DNA from: Neocallimastix lanati (nom. inval.)
Lineage: Eukaryota > Neocallimastigomycota > Neocallimastigomycetes > Neocallimastigales > Neocallimastigaceae
Assembly (NCBI GenBank): GCA_016946835.1
Contig: JACVTC010000060.1
Location: 633,501 to 697,500 of the forward strand
Reading direction: 5' to 3'
Length of the DNA stretch: 64,000 bases
Below the pieces are notes generated by a model, which worked only from the letters and a program-made list of their open reading frames with translations, did no database searches and had not been told where the DNA came from. The position numbers and the translations under genes are program-made. This document shows positions 24,431 through 35,126 of the stretch, piece after piece (position 1 is the stretch's first letter; each line of letters opens with the position of its first letter).

Positions 24431-24605
24431 ATTAAATTTAATTTAATGATGCTCTGAAAAATAAAGATTATGATAAAATAAAAATAGGATTAAAATTATA
24501 AAATGAAATACTAACTAAAAAAAGATAAAAATAATGATAAAATATACAAATTTAAATATTTAAATGATTATAATGTTGTTAAATAGAAAGTAAAAAGAAC
24601 TATTT

Positions 24606-24687
24606 CGTCACCTGCAGGACTCGAACCTGCGCTCCCAAAGGGAAATGGCTTAGCAGGCCACCGCGTTAACCACTCCGCCAAAGTGAC
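24606..24687 (-). tRNA. tRNA-Ser(GCT), copy 2
   Basis: Same 82-nt sequence as copy 1, with anticodon GCT and all stems intact. A full-length Ty3 element begins 17 bp upstream of its 5' end. Confidence 0.95.
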
Positions 24688-24704
24688 TACTCTTGTTAAA
24701 TTTG

Positions 24705-25605
24705 TGTAATAATTCTATTAAGAACTAACTCAAAATAGAATTATTAACTACAACTTAACGACTAATTCATTAAGTTGAGAAAATAAAATAAAATAAATTT
24801 TTTTTACCTTTAATGTAGAGTTTATTATAAAATTAATTATAATAATAACACAAAATGTAAGAGAAGAATTGTTTGTATAAATTGATCTTAAAAATATGTT
24901 TTTGAATAAAATATTTTTATTAATTTATTACAGTTAAAAATATAAAAATGTTACTATTATAACTATGTTTTTTATAATAATAACTCTTGATTTCTCAAAG
25001 AGAACTCAAGAGCCTTATTTATATTTTTTTATGAAAATAAGATTAAATAAGAAAGGGTTTTCTAATCTTAACAAATCTCTTATCTAGGAAAAGATTAGAT
25101 AGAAAAACCTAGATAAGTTTTCGATCGATATTCTATCCATATCGATCATCGCATTAATTAAGTAAAACCGATTACTTCTAAAAAGTAATTGGAAAAAATC
25201 TTAATTAACCGATTTTCTAATCTAATCTAATGATCGAAAATAAAAGAATAAAATAATAAAAGATATTTCGATCATATAATTTATCCTTATATTAAAAATA
25301 TAAAATTAAATAGTTAATAAAATACAGAATACATTATAAAATACAGAATACATTATAAAATACAGAATACATTATAAAATACAGAATAAAATACAATACA
25401 AAATACATTAGTTACAGTAGAGAATTTAACATATTGTAAATATATTATTTAAAATTATTAAATAAATTTTGTTAAATTAATGAATATTTAAAATTAAATT
25501 AAATAAATTTAATAAATATTATATGTAATTAAATAAAGTTATAGTTATAATAACTTAACTAAGAAAATATAATTATTTGCTAACAAATAATTATAGATTC
25601 TTACA
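24705..25605 (-). repeat. 3' LTR of the Ty3 element
   Basis: 901 bp. U3 holds tandem 19-bp repeats of the AATACAGAATACATTATAA type at 25318-25395. The gag-pol stop codon lies only 13 bp before this LTR, and just a weak purine run (CAGAGCAA) is visible as polypurine tract. Confidence 0.9.
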
Positions 25606-25618
25606 TTGCTCTGTTTAA

Positions 25619-28600
25619 TTATGATGTTTCCATTAAGTCTTCATTTCTTTTAGTATATGGTTCCAATTGTGAGATATGAAATACCGGATGGAGATGTAAG
25701 TTCTCTGGAAGTTCCAAACGGTAATTCATTCTTTCCCTTTTCTCGATGATTTTAAAAGGTCCAAGATATTGAGTGGATAATTTTCTAGAGGGTTCATTCG
25801 TAAAGTAGTATCTTCTAAGCATAACCAAATCATTTACCTTAAAGTCAGGTCCTACAGATTTTTTATTGTCAGCATATTTCTTAAAATCTTCTTTGGCTTT
25901 AACTAGATGTTGACGAAGGGCATTGAAATGTGAAGACCAATCCCTAGTAAGAACAGAAGCACTATCTTTTAGCAGAATCGGTGGTGAATCAATAACACAA
26001 TTTGGGTCAAATCCATAGTTAGCATGAAAAGGAGTTTGAGCTATTGATTTGTGAATGGAGTTGTTGTAGGACATTTCACATAAAGGGAGGTAGAAACACC
26101 ATTCGTTTTGAGCAGAAGAACAATAGCAGCGAAGATATTGCTCTATTACAGCATTAGCCCGTTCAACCTGACCATTTGATTGTTGGTGGTGAGCAGTAGC
26201 AAGTCTTGGTTTAGCACGAATAGCATCGCACAACGAAGTCCAAAATTGAGAAGAGAATTGGGAACCATGATCAGACACAATCACTTTAGGAAAACCATGA
26301 TACTTAAAGACTTGGAAAAGTAAGAGCTTGGCAGTTAAGTCGGCAGAAGGAACATCGGAGCAGGGTACTAAATGAATCATTTTGGTTAAATGATCAGAAA
26401 CAACCATGATACAAGTGCAATCTTGTGAAGAAGGCAATGAAACAATAAAATCGACGCCAATAACTTCCCAGGGTTTTGTAGGAGTAGGAAGTGGTATTAG
26501 TTTACCATAAGGTTTATGACGACGGATTTTATTTCTACAACAAACATCACAAGAAGCCACATAATTTGAAATATCTTTTTTCATATTAGGCCACCAGTAG
26601 TTCCTTCTGAGTTTTTCAAAGGTCCTATCTACCCCCTGATGGCCACTAGTGGGTGCATCATGGAAAGACTTTAAAAGTCTAGCCCTGAGACTGGAAGGGA
26701 TAATAATACGCTTCTGAAAGTGAAGTACGCCATCGACGAAGGAAAATAAAGAACTTTTGATGTTGTTTGACTTATCCCTTATTTTTAAGAGGATATTTTT
26801 ACAATAATTATCAGCTTTCTGTGCTTCAATAAGACTACTAATATTGTCATTTATAGCACAACAGAAAGCATTATTGTTAATTACAGGTTGTGATTCAGAT
26901 GAAGAGTCAGATTTAAAATCTGGGCGTCTTGAAAGAGCATCTGGTTTGCCACTTTTAGCGCCTGATCTGAATGCAATCCTATAGTCAAACTTTGATAAAA
27001 AGAGACTCCAACGAATTTGTCTTTGATTTAAATGTTGGGGTTTCTTAAAATACAATAAGTTCTTGTGGTCTGTTATTACTTGAACAGGAAATTTTGCGCC
27101 TTCTAAATGATGCCTCCAAGTTTCAAACGCAGTAATTATAGCAAGAAGTTCTTTATCATATATAGTATAATTGACTTCTGCTTTATTGAGGGATCTAGAA
27201 TGGAAGGCTACGGGATGCAATAAGTTATCAGTGTCACTAACCTGAGAAAGTATGCAACCGACAGCAAAGTCGCTAGCATCTGTTTCAACGATGAATTCTT
27301 TCTCTGGATTAGGAAAAATGAGCACTTCATCAGCTTTAAAAGATTCTTTTAATTTATTAAAAGCTTCATTTGCTGATTCATCCCAATTAAATGTAGTATT
27401 TTTCCTTAAAAGTCGACGAAGAGGTTCCATATTTTTGGCAAAATTATTGATAAACTTTCTATAGAAATTACATAAGCCTAGAAAACTTTGTAATTCCTTT
27501 TGATTCTTCGGAATAGGCCAATCCAGAACAGATTTTACCTTATCCTTATCCATAGTGAGACCATCTACAGAAACAGTGAAGCCTAAGAAAGTGGTTTTAG
27601 TAACATGGAAGTCACATTTCTCTAATTTAGCATATAATCCATTGTTGATGAGAAGTTGAAGAACGATCCTAACATGTTTAATATGTTCTTCTTCGTTGTT
27701 AGAGTAAATAATGATGTCGTCCAGATAGACTTGCATGAAAGAACCAATGATATCACTGAAGATATCTTGTACAAAACGTTGAAAAACCGAAGGGGCATTT
27801 CGAAGACCAAAAGGCATAACGAGATACTCGAAATGTCCTAAAGGGGTTCTAAAAGCAGTAAGATATTCGTGACCTTCTTTAACTCTGATTAGGTTATAAG
27901 CAGATCTAAGGTCAAGACGAGTAAATATCTTAGCTCCTTGAAAGGATTCAATCAAGTCATTTATTCTTGGAATTGGGTAGCTATTACGGATTGTGATAGC
28001 ATTTAATCGGCGATAATCTACACAGAGTCTAAGGGTACCATCGCGTTTCATTACAAATAATATAGGAGCACCTGCTGGTGATTTTGACTTCCTAATGAAT
28101 TTCTTTTTTAAGTTTTCCTTAATATAATCCTTTAAAGCTTTAAGTTCTTGTACAGTAAGAGAGTATATTGGACCAAAATAAAGTTGTCCACCAGGAATAA
28201 GCTCAATAGCAATATCATAGTCACGATGAGGTGGTAAGTTCTCAGCTTGTTTCTTTTCAAATACTATTTTAAGATCCGAATAGTATTTATTAATAATCTC
28301 TTCTTTTCCCTGAACGTCAGTGTTTACTTCTTCTGAATTAATCATTGCAGCACATAAATCAGAATCTGAGATATCTGTATCGAAAGCCGAATTTGGTAAT
28401 ACTGAATCTTCTTCTGAATTCTCCAACATTGAAGCAGTAATATTTTTATTTTGATTAAAAAACTTATTACTTTTGGAGGATGGGCAATGTGAGCCACAGT
28501 ATCTACCAAGGAAGTAGATTCTATTATTTTTATAATCGATGAAAGGATTGTGAACGAATAACCAATCCCTTCCAAGAATACCATTAATGCCCTGAAGAGA

Positions 28601-29662
28601 TAGATTAGCAATGCAGAATTCAAAAGTTTCCTTATGATCCATAAATTTTAATTTAAGGGGCTTAGTAGTTTGTCTGATATTCATACTTTTCCCATTAGGA
28701 AGTTGGATGTTGATTTGGGAATTGAGTCCTAACACAGGTAATCTATTAGAATTTGCGAAGTTTTTACAAATAAAACTTCTGGCAGAACCCGAATCAATTA
28801 ATAGATTTGCCTTAATATTTCTTCCATTAATATCAAGGTAGAAGGTAGTTGTGATTGTTGTTTTAATATTCGGGGTGTAATTTGCTGAAAGTATGTCGTT
28901 TTTAGACTTATTTTTTCTGAAATGAGAATGTTTAGAATTCTTTTCTGATTTTAGTAAATCGTTTCTCTTCCTATGAAACGACATTTTTCCATTAAATTTA
29001 TTTTTTTGATTGTGGCGTAGACGACTTTCCAAAAAACACTTCTTATCAATTCCAATAATAATGTTGGTAGCTTCAAAAAGAGTAGATGGCTTTTCGAGTT
29101 TATCAAACTCTTCGCGGACTTTGTCAAGTAGACCCTTACCGATTATATCAATTAAAACTTCGTCGGGCCATCCTAAACGTCCAGCCAATCTCCGAAATTC
29201 AATAGTATATTCAGCAACATTTCCTAGTTGAAGTTGTTTCAATTTCCATAACTTTTCCATGATGACATATTTTTGCTTCCTTTCATTCCCAATATCAAAG
29301 TTATCCAGTAAGAGCTTCTTAAACTTACTAAATTCAAGGTTCTTTAGAGTACCATCAGTTAAAAGAGAAAGACCCCATTTTCTGGCGGTACCAGTAAGTT
29401 TATTAATAACAAAAGAACTTTTTAGTTCATCCTTTTGAAAAGAATTTGGATGCTCCTTAAAGAAATCTTCACTTTGAATTAAAATTTCTAATATATTTAG
29501 TTTATTGCTTTCATTTTCCTTTTGGAGGACACCATTAGGAGAAAAGAAAGCAGGAATGAAGTCAGCAATTGCAGTAATAAGTTTGGATGCATTTTCATCA
29601 TGGAGATAGGAATTATTAACTTCACTTGAGGAAATTGCTTGTTTATTACTATTGAAATCCAT
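25619..29662 (-). CDS. Ty3/gypsy Gag-Pol polyprotein
   Basis: A single 1,347-residue ORF. The gag-like domain (about 60-200) is followed by a basic stretch (215-255) but has no CCHC zinc knuckle, as in Tf1. The aspartic protease has DSGS at 290-293. Reverse transcriptase covers about 500-690 with YLDD at 646-649; RNase H about 785-910 with D795 and E838. The integrase has an H-H-C-C zinc module (H1001, H1008, C1038, C1041), a catalytic triad D1071, D1131, E1167 (35 residues between the last two) and a GPF motif at 1301-1303. It ends soon after the GPY/F region, without a chromodomain. All catalytic residues are present and there is no frameshift. One ORF means that Gag and Pol are made together, so the Gag excess must arise after translation, as in Tf1; this last point is inference. 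Confidence 0.95.
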   Translation of the reverse strand: MDFNSNKQAISSSEVNNSYLHDENASKLITAIADFIPAFFSPNGVLQKENESNKLNILEILIQSEDFFKEHPNSFQKDELKSSFVINKLTGTARKWGLSLLTDGTLKNLEFSKFKKLLLDNFDIGNERKQKYVIMEKLWKLKQLQLGNVAEYTIEFRRLAGRLGWPDEVLIDIIGKGLLDKVREEFDKLEKPSTLFEATNIIIGIDKKCFLESRLRHNQKNKFNGKMSFHRKRNDLLKSEKNSKHSHFRKNKSKNDILSANYTPNIKTTITTTFYLDINGRNIKANLLIDSGSARSFICKNFANSNRLPVLGLNSQINIQLPNGKSMNIRQTTKPLKLKFMDHKETFEFCIANLSLQGINGILGRDWLFVHNPFIDYKNNRIYFLGRYCGSHCPSSKSNKFFNQNKNITASMLENSEEDSVLPNSAFDTDISDSDLCAAMINSEEVNTDVQGKEEIINKYYSDLKIVFEKKQAENLPPHRDYDIAIELIPGGQLYFGPIYSLTVQELKALKDYIKENLKKKFIRKSKSPAGAPILFVMKRDGTLRLCVDYRRLNAITIRNSYPIPRINDLIESFQGAKIFTRLDLRSAYNLIRVKEGHEYLTAFRTPLGHFEYLVMPFGLRNAPSVFQRFVQDIFSDIIGSFMQVYLDDIIIYSNNEEEHIKHVRIVLQLLINNGLYAKLEKCDFHVTKTTFLGFTVSVDGLTMDKDKVKSVLDWPIPKNQKELQSFLGLCNFYRKFINNFAKNMEPLRRLLRKNTTFNWDESANEAFNKLKESFKADEVLIFPNPEKEFIVETDASDFAVGCILSQVSDTDNLLHPVAFHSRSLNKAEVNYTIYDKELLAIITAFETWRHHLEGAKFPVQVITDHKNLLYFKKPQHLNQRQIRWSLFLSKFDYRIAFRSGAKSGKPDALSRRPDFKSDSSSESQPVINNNAFCCAINDNISSLIEAQKADNYCKNILLKIRDKSNNIKSSLFSFVDGVLHFQKRIIIPSSLRARLLKSFHDAPTSGHQGVDRTFEKLRRNYWWPNMKKDISNYVASCDVCCRNKIRRHKPYGKLIPLPTPTKPWEVIGVDFIVSLPSSQDCTCIMVVSDHLTKMIHLVPCSDVPSADLTAKLLLFQVFKYHGFPKVIVSDHGSQFSSQFWTSLCDAIRAKPRLATAHHQQSNGQVERANAVIEQYLRCYCSSAQNEWCFYLPLCEMSYNNSIHKSIAQTPFHANYGFDPNCVIDSPPILLKDSASVLTRDWSSHFNALRQHLVKAKEDFKKYADNKKSVGPDFKVNDLVMLRRYYFTNEPSRKLSTQYLGPFKIIEKRERMNYRLELPENLHLHPVFHISQLEPYTKRNEDLMETS

Positions 29663-29802
29663 TTTTGTGCCTTTAGTATAGATAAAAATAGGATAGAGTT
29701 AACAAAATGGACATTTTTATTACACAAAATTAAGAATTATAATAAGGATTTTGATTAATAAATATTTTATAGAATACACTTTAATTTCTTCCTTCCCGTG
29801 TT

Positions 29803-29871
29803 ACCGTTCATTTGGTTTATCAACCAAAAGGCTGAGGTGTAGGTCTAATGTTACAGCCTACCAGTAACGGT
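29803..29871 (-). ncRNA. Three-way-junction RNA fold in the Ty3 leader
   Basis: Closing stem ACCGTT (29803) / AACGGT (29866). Inside are hairpin TTGGTT-TATC-AACCAA (29812-29827) and stem AGGCTG (29829) / CAGCCT (29854). Stems are given on the + strand; the RNA is the complement. Function unknown. Confidence 0.45.
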
Positions 29872-30260
29872 CAACTACGTACTTGGAAATTAAATTAAAA
29901 TGATTAACAAAATATTATTATAAACTTATCCTTTATTATAAACTTCTGCATAAATACAATATTTAGTATTATTTTAATTAAAATTCAATATCACTTTCTT
30001 ATGCCTTACAACATTCAAAAACCGGCAAAAGTGATCCATTAAAACATAAAAAAAATATTTTATGTTTTCCATAGCAGTTTTATATAATCAAGCATAAAAA
30101 AACATAACTGCTATAACCAATTTTGTTTGGGATAAACAAACTGTTAAAACCCATTATTAAAATTAAAACTATATAATTTTACTTCAATACATAATATTGA
30201 AGAACCTCGAGGCCTTCGGTGACCAAGAGTTCCTTATTCGCTAGAGCTACATTCGGATAA

Positions 30261-30318
30261 CCTATACTTTCACGTGAAATACTGCATTTCCGTACAGTAC
30301 AAACCGCTACGGTATAGG
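30261..30318 (-). ncRNA. Second branched fold in the Ty3 leader
   Basis: Outer stem CCTATAC / GTATAGG (30261-30267 with 30312-30318) encloses the perfect palindrome TTTCACGTGAAA (30268-30279) and a CCGTA / TACGG stem. Unusually GC-rich for this genome. Confidence 0.45.
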
Positions 30319-30792
30319 AAAAGGAGACCTTTCCTTTATTACTACCTAAAAATGTACTCACCATCCCCAATTAGATGGCTAACTCTATATATGAAGGTAT
30401 TATTACCTTCTCAGTTTGTTATTTTTAATTTATTTTTTAATGTTTTTATTTATTTCTTTATTTATTTATTATTATTATAGTTTTTTTTTTTTTTTTTTTA
30501 ATTATTTTAAATTATTCTTTCTATTCTTAATTATATTATCTAAAATTATTTATTATTCTATAATACTATTAATTCTAAATTATTAAAATAATTCTAATCT
30601 ATTATATATTATTATATTTATTCTAAAATTATTTTAATTAAATTATTATAATCTAAAACTATTCTATAATATTAATTTATTATTCTATTATTAACTATTA
30701 AAAAAAATTTTTTTTTTTTTTTTTTAATATAAATTTTTTTTTTTTTTTTTAATATAATTTTTTTTTTTTTTCAATCAAAATTGCTAATAAAA

Positions 30793-30831
<39 letters not shown>

Positions 30832-31013
30832 CAATCAAAATTGCTAATAAAAAAAATTTTTTTTTTTTTTTTTTTTTTTGTGCCACTCTAGCTATATATT
30901 ATTATTGTATTCTAATATATATAATTTCAATAGACTAATTCACTAATAAAATTTCCAATGTTACACTATTCTAAAATTTTTTCACATTTTATCTAACCCT
31001 AAGCTAATCTAAG

Positions 31014-31025
31014 AAGAGTTATTAT
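31014..31025 (-). promoter_or_regulatory. Self-priming type primer-binding site of the Ty3 element
   Basis: The 12 nt abutting the 5' LTR read ATAATAACTCTT in the RNA sense. They are exactly complementary to AAGAGTTATTAT at 31298-31309 in the same LTR and do not start with the TGG expected for a tRNA 3' end. Confidence 0.7.
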
Positions 31026-31926
31026 TGTAATAATTCTATTAAGAACTAACTCAAAATAGAATTATTAACTACAACTTAACGACTAATTCATTAAGTTGAG
31101 AAAATAAAATAAAATAAATTTTTTTTACCTTTAATGTAGAGTTTATTATAAAATTAATTATAATAATAACACAAAATGTAAGAGAAGAATTGTTTGTATA
31201 AATTGATCTTAAAAATATGTTTTTGAATAAAATATTTTTATTAATTTATTACAGTTAAAAATATAAAAATGTTACTATTATAACTATGTTTTTTATAATA
31301 ATAACTCTTGATTTCTCAAAGAGAACTCAAGAGCCTTATTTATATTTTTTTATGAAAATAAGATTAAATAAGAAAGGGTTTTCTAATCTTAACAAATCTC
31401 TTATCTAGGAAAAGATTAGATAGAAAAACCTAGATAAGTTTTCGATCGATATTCTATCCATATCGATCATCGCATTAATTAAGTAAAACCGATTACTTCT
31501 AAAAAGTAATTGGAAAAAATCTTAATTAACCGATTTTCTAATCTAATCTAATGATCGAAAATAAAAGAATAAAATAATAAAAGATATTTCGATCATATAA
31601 TTTATCCTTATATTAAAAATATAAAATTAAATAGTTAATAAAATACAGAATACATTATAAAATACAGAATACATTATAAAATACAGAATACATTATAAAA
31701 TACAGAATAAAATACAATACAAAATACATTAGTTACAGTAGAGAATTTAACATATTGTAAATATATTATTTAAAATTATTAAATAAATTTTGTTAAATTA
31801 ATGAATATTTAAAATTAAATTAAATAAATTTAATAAATATTATATGTAATTAAATAAAGTTATAGTTATAATAACTTAACTAAGAAAATATAATTATTTG
31901 CTAACAAATAATTATAGATTCTTACA
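31026..31926 (-). repeat. 5' LTR of the Ty3 element
   Basis: 901 bp, matching the 3' LTR in length and, by eye, in sequence. Promoter: TATA box at 31337-31344 (TATAAATA). The predicted RNA start and primer block is at 31309, 35 nt downstream. U3 is then about 617 bp and R-U5 284 bp. A 29-bp palindrome (31305-31333) overlaps the predicted start. Confidence 0.9.
31298..31344 (-). promoter_or_regulatory. Ty3 LTR core promoter and self-primer block
   Basis: TATAAATA (31337-31344), palindrome CTCTTGA...TCAAGAG, then AAGAGTTATTAT (31298-31309). The same order and spacing of 34-35 nt recurs in the LTRs at 19.4, 32.6 and 49.5 kb. Confidence 0.65.
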
Positions 31927-31931
31927 ATTTG

Positions 31932-32930
31932 TGTAAGAATCTATAATTATTTTTAACAAAATAATTATATTTTCTTAGTTAGGTTATAATTAATATAACT
32001 TTTATTTAACTCATATTTCATTTATACAATTAATTATAATTAATAATTTATTTAATTATATATTAAAATTTTATTTAGTTTAATATTAAAAATTTATTTA
32101 ATCAAATAATTTTTATACATTTAAAATAATATTAAATTTATTTAATTATTCACTTAATTATTAAATTTATTAGTTTTAGTTTTCTCTCACTTATTAAATC
32201 ATAAACTAAAACACTATTCTGTATTTTATCATGTATTCTGTATTCTATCATGTATTCTGTATTGTATTAATCATGTATTTTATTATTAATGTATTGTTTT
32301 ATATTTTTTATGTAAAGTTCTATAAAATAGAACTAAATAGATTAAATTTTAAATTTTATGATCGAAATAATTTTCATTATTTTATTCTTTTATTTTCGAT
32401 CATTATATTAGATTAAGTAATCGGTTAATTAAGGTTTTTCCAATTACTTCTTAAAAGTAATCGGTTTTACTTAATTAATGCGATGATCGATATGGATAGA
32501 ATATCGATCAAAAAACTTATCTAGGTTTTTCTTCTAGTCTTTTCCTAGATAAGAGATTTGTTAAGATTAGAACCCCTTTTGATTTTAACCTTATTTTGAC
32601 AAAAAAGTATAAATAAGGCTCTTGAGTTCTCTTTGAGAAATCAAGAGTTATTATTATAACAATTATAATATAATAATAATAACAATAAGTTTTAACATTT
32701 AAAATTTTTAATAAATAATAAAACAAATTATTTTAATAAAACAAATTTTATAATTAAAACTTTTCCTTATCAATTTTAGTGTTTCGTCTATTATAATTCG
32801 TTATAATAAACTCGATAATTAGAAAGAACCATAGGTAAGTATGATTCTTTTCTAAACCTTTAATATTAGCAGTTAGAGCTAATATTAATGATTAATAATT
32901 TAATTATAATTTTTTAATTAAATTATTACA
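31932..32930 (+). mobile_element. Solo LTR of the Ty3 family, plus orientation
   Basis: 999 bp, TGTAAGAATC...AATTATTACA, flanked by ATTTG on both sides (31927-31931, 32931-32935). The left ATTTG is also the right target duplication of the full-length Ty3, so two insertions used the same 5-bp site. TATA at 32608 and AAGAGTTATTAT at 32643-32654 are conserved; U3 has TGTATTCTGTATT repeats. Confidence 0.85.
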
Positions 32931-32931
32931 A

Positions 32932-33975
32932 TTTGGTAAAGAATGAATTAATAACCTTTATTTTATTATTAATAATTCTTTACTAAATTGTACTTTCCTA
33001 TATTCTTGATAACCTAAACTTAATAATAAAATTTAATTTATTTTGATATAAATTAATTTTAACTTGTAAATAATGTAAATAAATTTTAATTAATTACTTT
33101 CTTGTTATATTATTAAATATATGTATATATTAAAATACAATTGTAAATATTAAAATTATACTTTTAAAATACTAAATTATTAAAAACTATTAATTAAATA
33201 TTATTATAAAAATTATTATAAAATTATTAAAATTATTAATTAAATATTATTATAAAAATTATTATAAATTATTAATATTATAAAATTATTAAAATTATTA
33301 AATATTATAAAAATTTATTTATTATAACTATTAAATATTATTATAAAATTATTAAGATTATTAATTAAATTTATTATTAAAAATTATTATTAAAAATTAT
33401 TACTTATTATAAAAATTATTATTTAAATATTATCAAATTTATTAATTAAATATTATAAAAATTTTATTTTATTTTGAAAATAATTACAAGTATTATTTAA
33501 AATAATTAAAGATTATTAAATTTATTATATTAATCTTTAAAAACAATTTATTTAACTTAAAAATATCAAAGAAAATAGTAAAAACTATTTTCTATATATT
33601 TATTTTATAATTATTTTTAATTAAATTATATTTGAATATTATATTATTATATTTATAAAAATTAAAACAAAAATGAATTATTGATATAAAATTAATTCAA
33701 TAATTCTATAAAATTACTTAAATTATAAACAACTAATTATACTTTAAATTCAAAAAAAATTATAAATATTGTAAATATTTCTTAAAAATTAAATATGTGT
33801 ACTTCAAAAAAAAAAAATAAAATAAAATTTTATATTAATAAATAATAAATATTTTTTTTTTTTTTTAATAAAAAAAAAAAATTTTTTTTTTGTTAAAATC
33901 AAAGCAATGTAATACCCGTCCCCCCTGCTTGATTTTAAATCAATAAGAATCACCCCGAGTCTACCAAATTGATAA
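32932..33975 (+). repeat. 1-kb repeat paired with 20462-21479
   Basis: Same order as the first copy: GGTAAAGAATG inverted repeat, AT-rich middle, then a GC-rich ending with ACCCCGAGTC. The 5' side of the terminal hairpin has decayed here (AAGCAATG against AAGCAGGG). Confidence 0.7.
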
Positions 33976-34448
33976 AGTACGAAGTTCAGGTTTGGTTCTT
34001 TTAAGGTTTATTCTTTATTTGGGGGATATAATTTATATGTTTTATAAAAATAATTTTATTTAAATTTTATTTATTTAGAAGAATTACATTTACTTATCAT
34101 TATTTAAAATGTAAACTAACATTTATTCCTAAAATTAATATTTATTTTCATATTTTGATCTCAAGAATTACACTAATCTACTATTTCTTATTCTTGGACA
34201 GAGAAATAAAACTATTTCTAAGTATTTTTCTCTTTTATAATTATTTACTATAATAAAGTTTTCCTATATTAAAGTATAAATATTAAATTTACTTTCATTA
34301 ATGTTAAAATTAAATAATAAAAATATATAAATTAATTTCTAACAATAAAAACTAGATTAATACATAAATTTATGCTTTTACTACATTTCTTAATTAACAT
34401 AAATTTATTATTAATTAGAGTTTTTATTTCTATTTCATATCAAAAGTT
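33976..34448. other. AT-rich spacer, no gene seen
   Basis: Includes a TTTGGTTCTTTTAAGG-type block without a match elsewhere in the window. Confidence 0.4.
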
Positions 34449-35126
34449 TGTAATAATCCATTTATAATATACTAACTATAACTAGATTATTAATATTTTA
34501 AGATATAAAAATTTATACTTAACTTTATATAGAGTTTATTATAAACACTAAATATAGATATAAACAAAAGACTTTATTTCTTTTAATTTATTATATAGCA
34601 TTATATAATAATAACTCTAATTTCTTTAATCAAAGAAATTTGAGTTCTTTTATACTTTTTTATTTATAATTATTTTAATAGATGAAATTATTAAATAAAT
34701 GTAATTATTAAATAAATAAAATAGATAAGATAAAGTTAACAAATCAAATAAAGGTATCTAATCTTAACAAATTGATATTCAGAAAAAAATTAGTAGAAAA
34801 ACCTGAATAACTTCGATTAATATTCTAATATATTAATCATCGTATTAATTAATAAAAACCCAATCATAATAATATTGGGGAAAAAATTAATTAACCGATT
34901 GCTAAAATCTTATAAATTATCAACTAATTGAAATAATAAAATATAAATAATATTTTTAAGTAATTAATACATTACAACAAATTTGTTTACATTATTTTTC
35001 AATATATTAATTTGGATAAATTAATATATTTTTTACATGTTAATAAATATTGAAATATAAATGAAATATAAATTAATTAAATAAGAAGATAGATTATTTT
35101 ATAAGAAATAAATCTATATTCTTACA
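34449..35126 (-). mobile_element. Older solo LTR of the Ty3 family
   Basis: 678 bp, TGTAATAATCC...TTCTTACA, with target duplication AAGTT (34444-34448, 35127-35131). The primer block is 11/12 (ends CTCTAA). The palindrome next to it has changed sequence but kept pairing. No tRNA gene is beside it. Confidence 0.8.

Larger units (their letters stand above)
29663..31025 (-). other. Long structured leader of the Ty3 element
   Basis: 1,363 nt between the 5' LTR and the gag ATG. The half near the ATG has much higher GC and several strong inverted repeats; the half near the LTR (30480-30880) holds long T tracts on the + strand, that is poly(A) in the RNA, with two copies of a CAATCAAAATTGCTAATAAA spacer. 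It probably carries packaging and translation signals (inference). Confidence 0.6.
24705..31926 (-). mobile_element. Full-length Ty3/gypsy (Metaviridae-type) LTR retrotransposon
   Basis: 7,222 bp with two 901-bp LTRs (TG...CA) that look identical by eye, a 5-bp target duplication ATTTG (24700-24704, 31927-31931) and one uninterrupted gag-pol ORF. All this points to a recent and possibly still active copy. It is transcribed towards the tRNA-Ser gene 17 bp away. It has a 1.36-kb structured leader and a self-priming type primer site instead of a tRNA site. No chromodomain follows the integrase. Confidence 0.93.

Noticed and set aside
27252-29231. Plus-strand frames inside the Ty3 gag-pol ORF
   Set aside because: Shadows of a 1,347-codon ORF with all catalytic motifs on the minus strand.
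30179-30480. Two short frames in the Ty3 leader
   Set aside because: Low complexity or overlapping RNA folds; no homology recognised and no start context.
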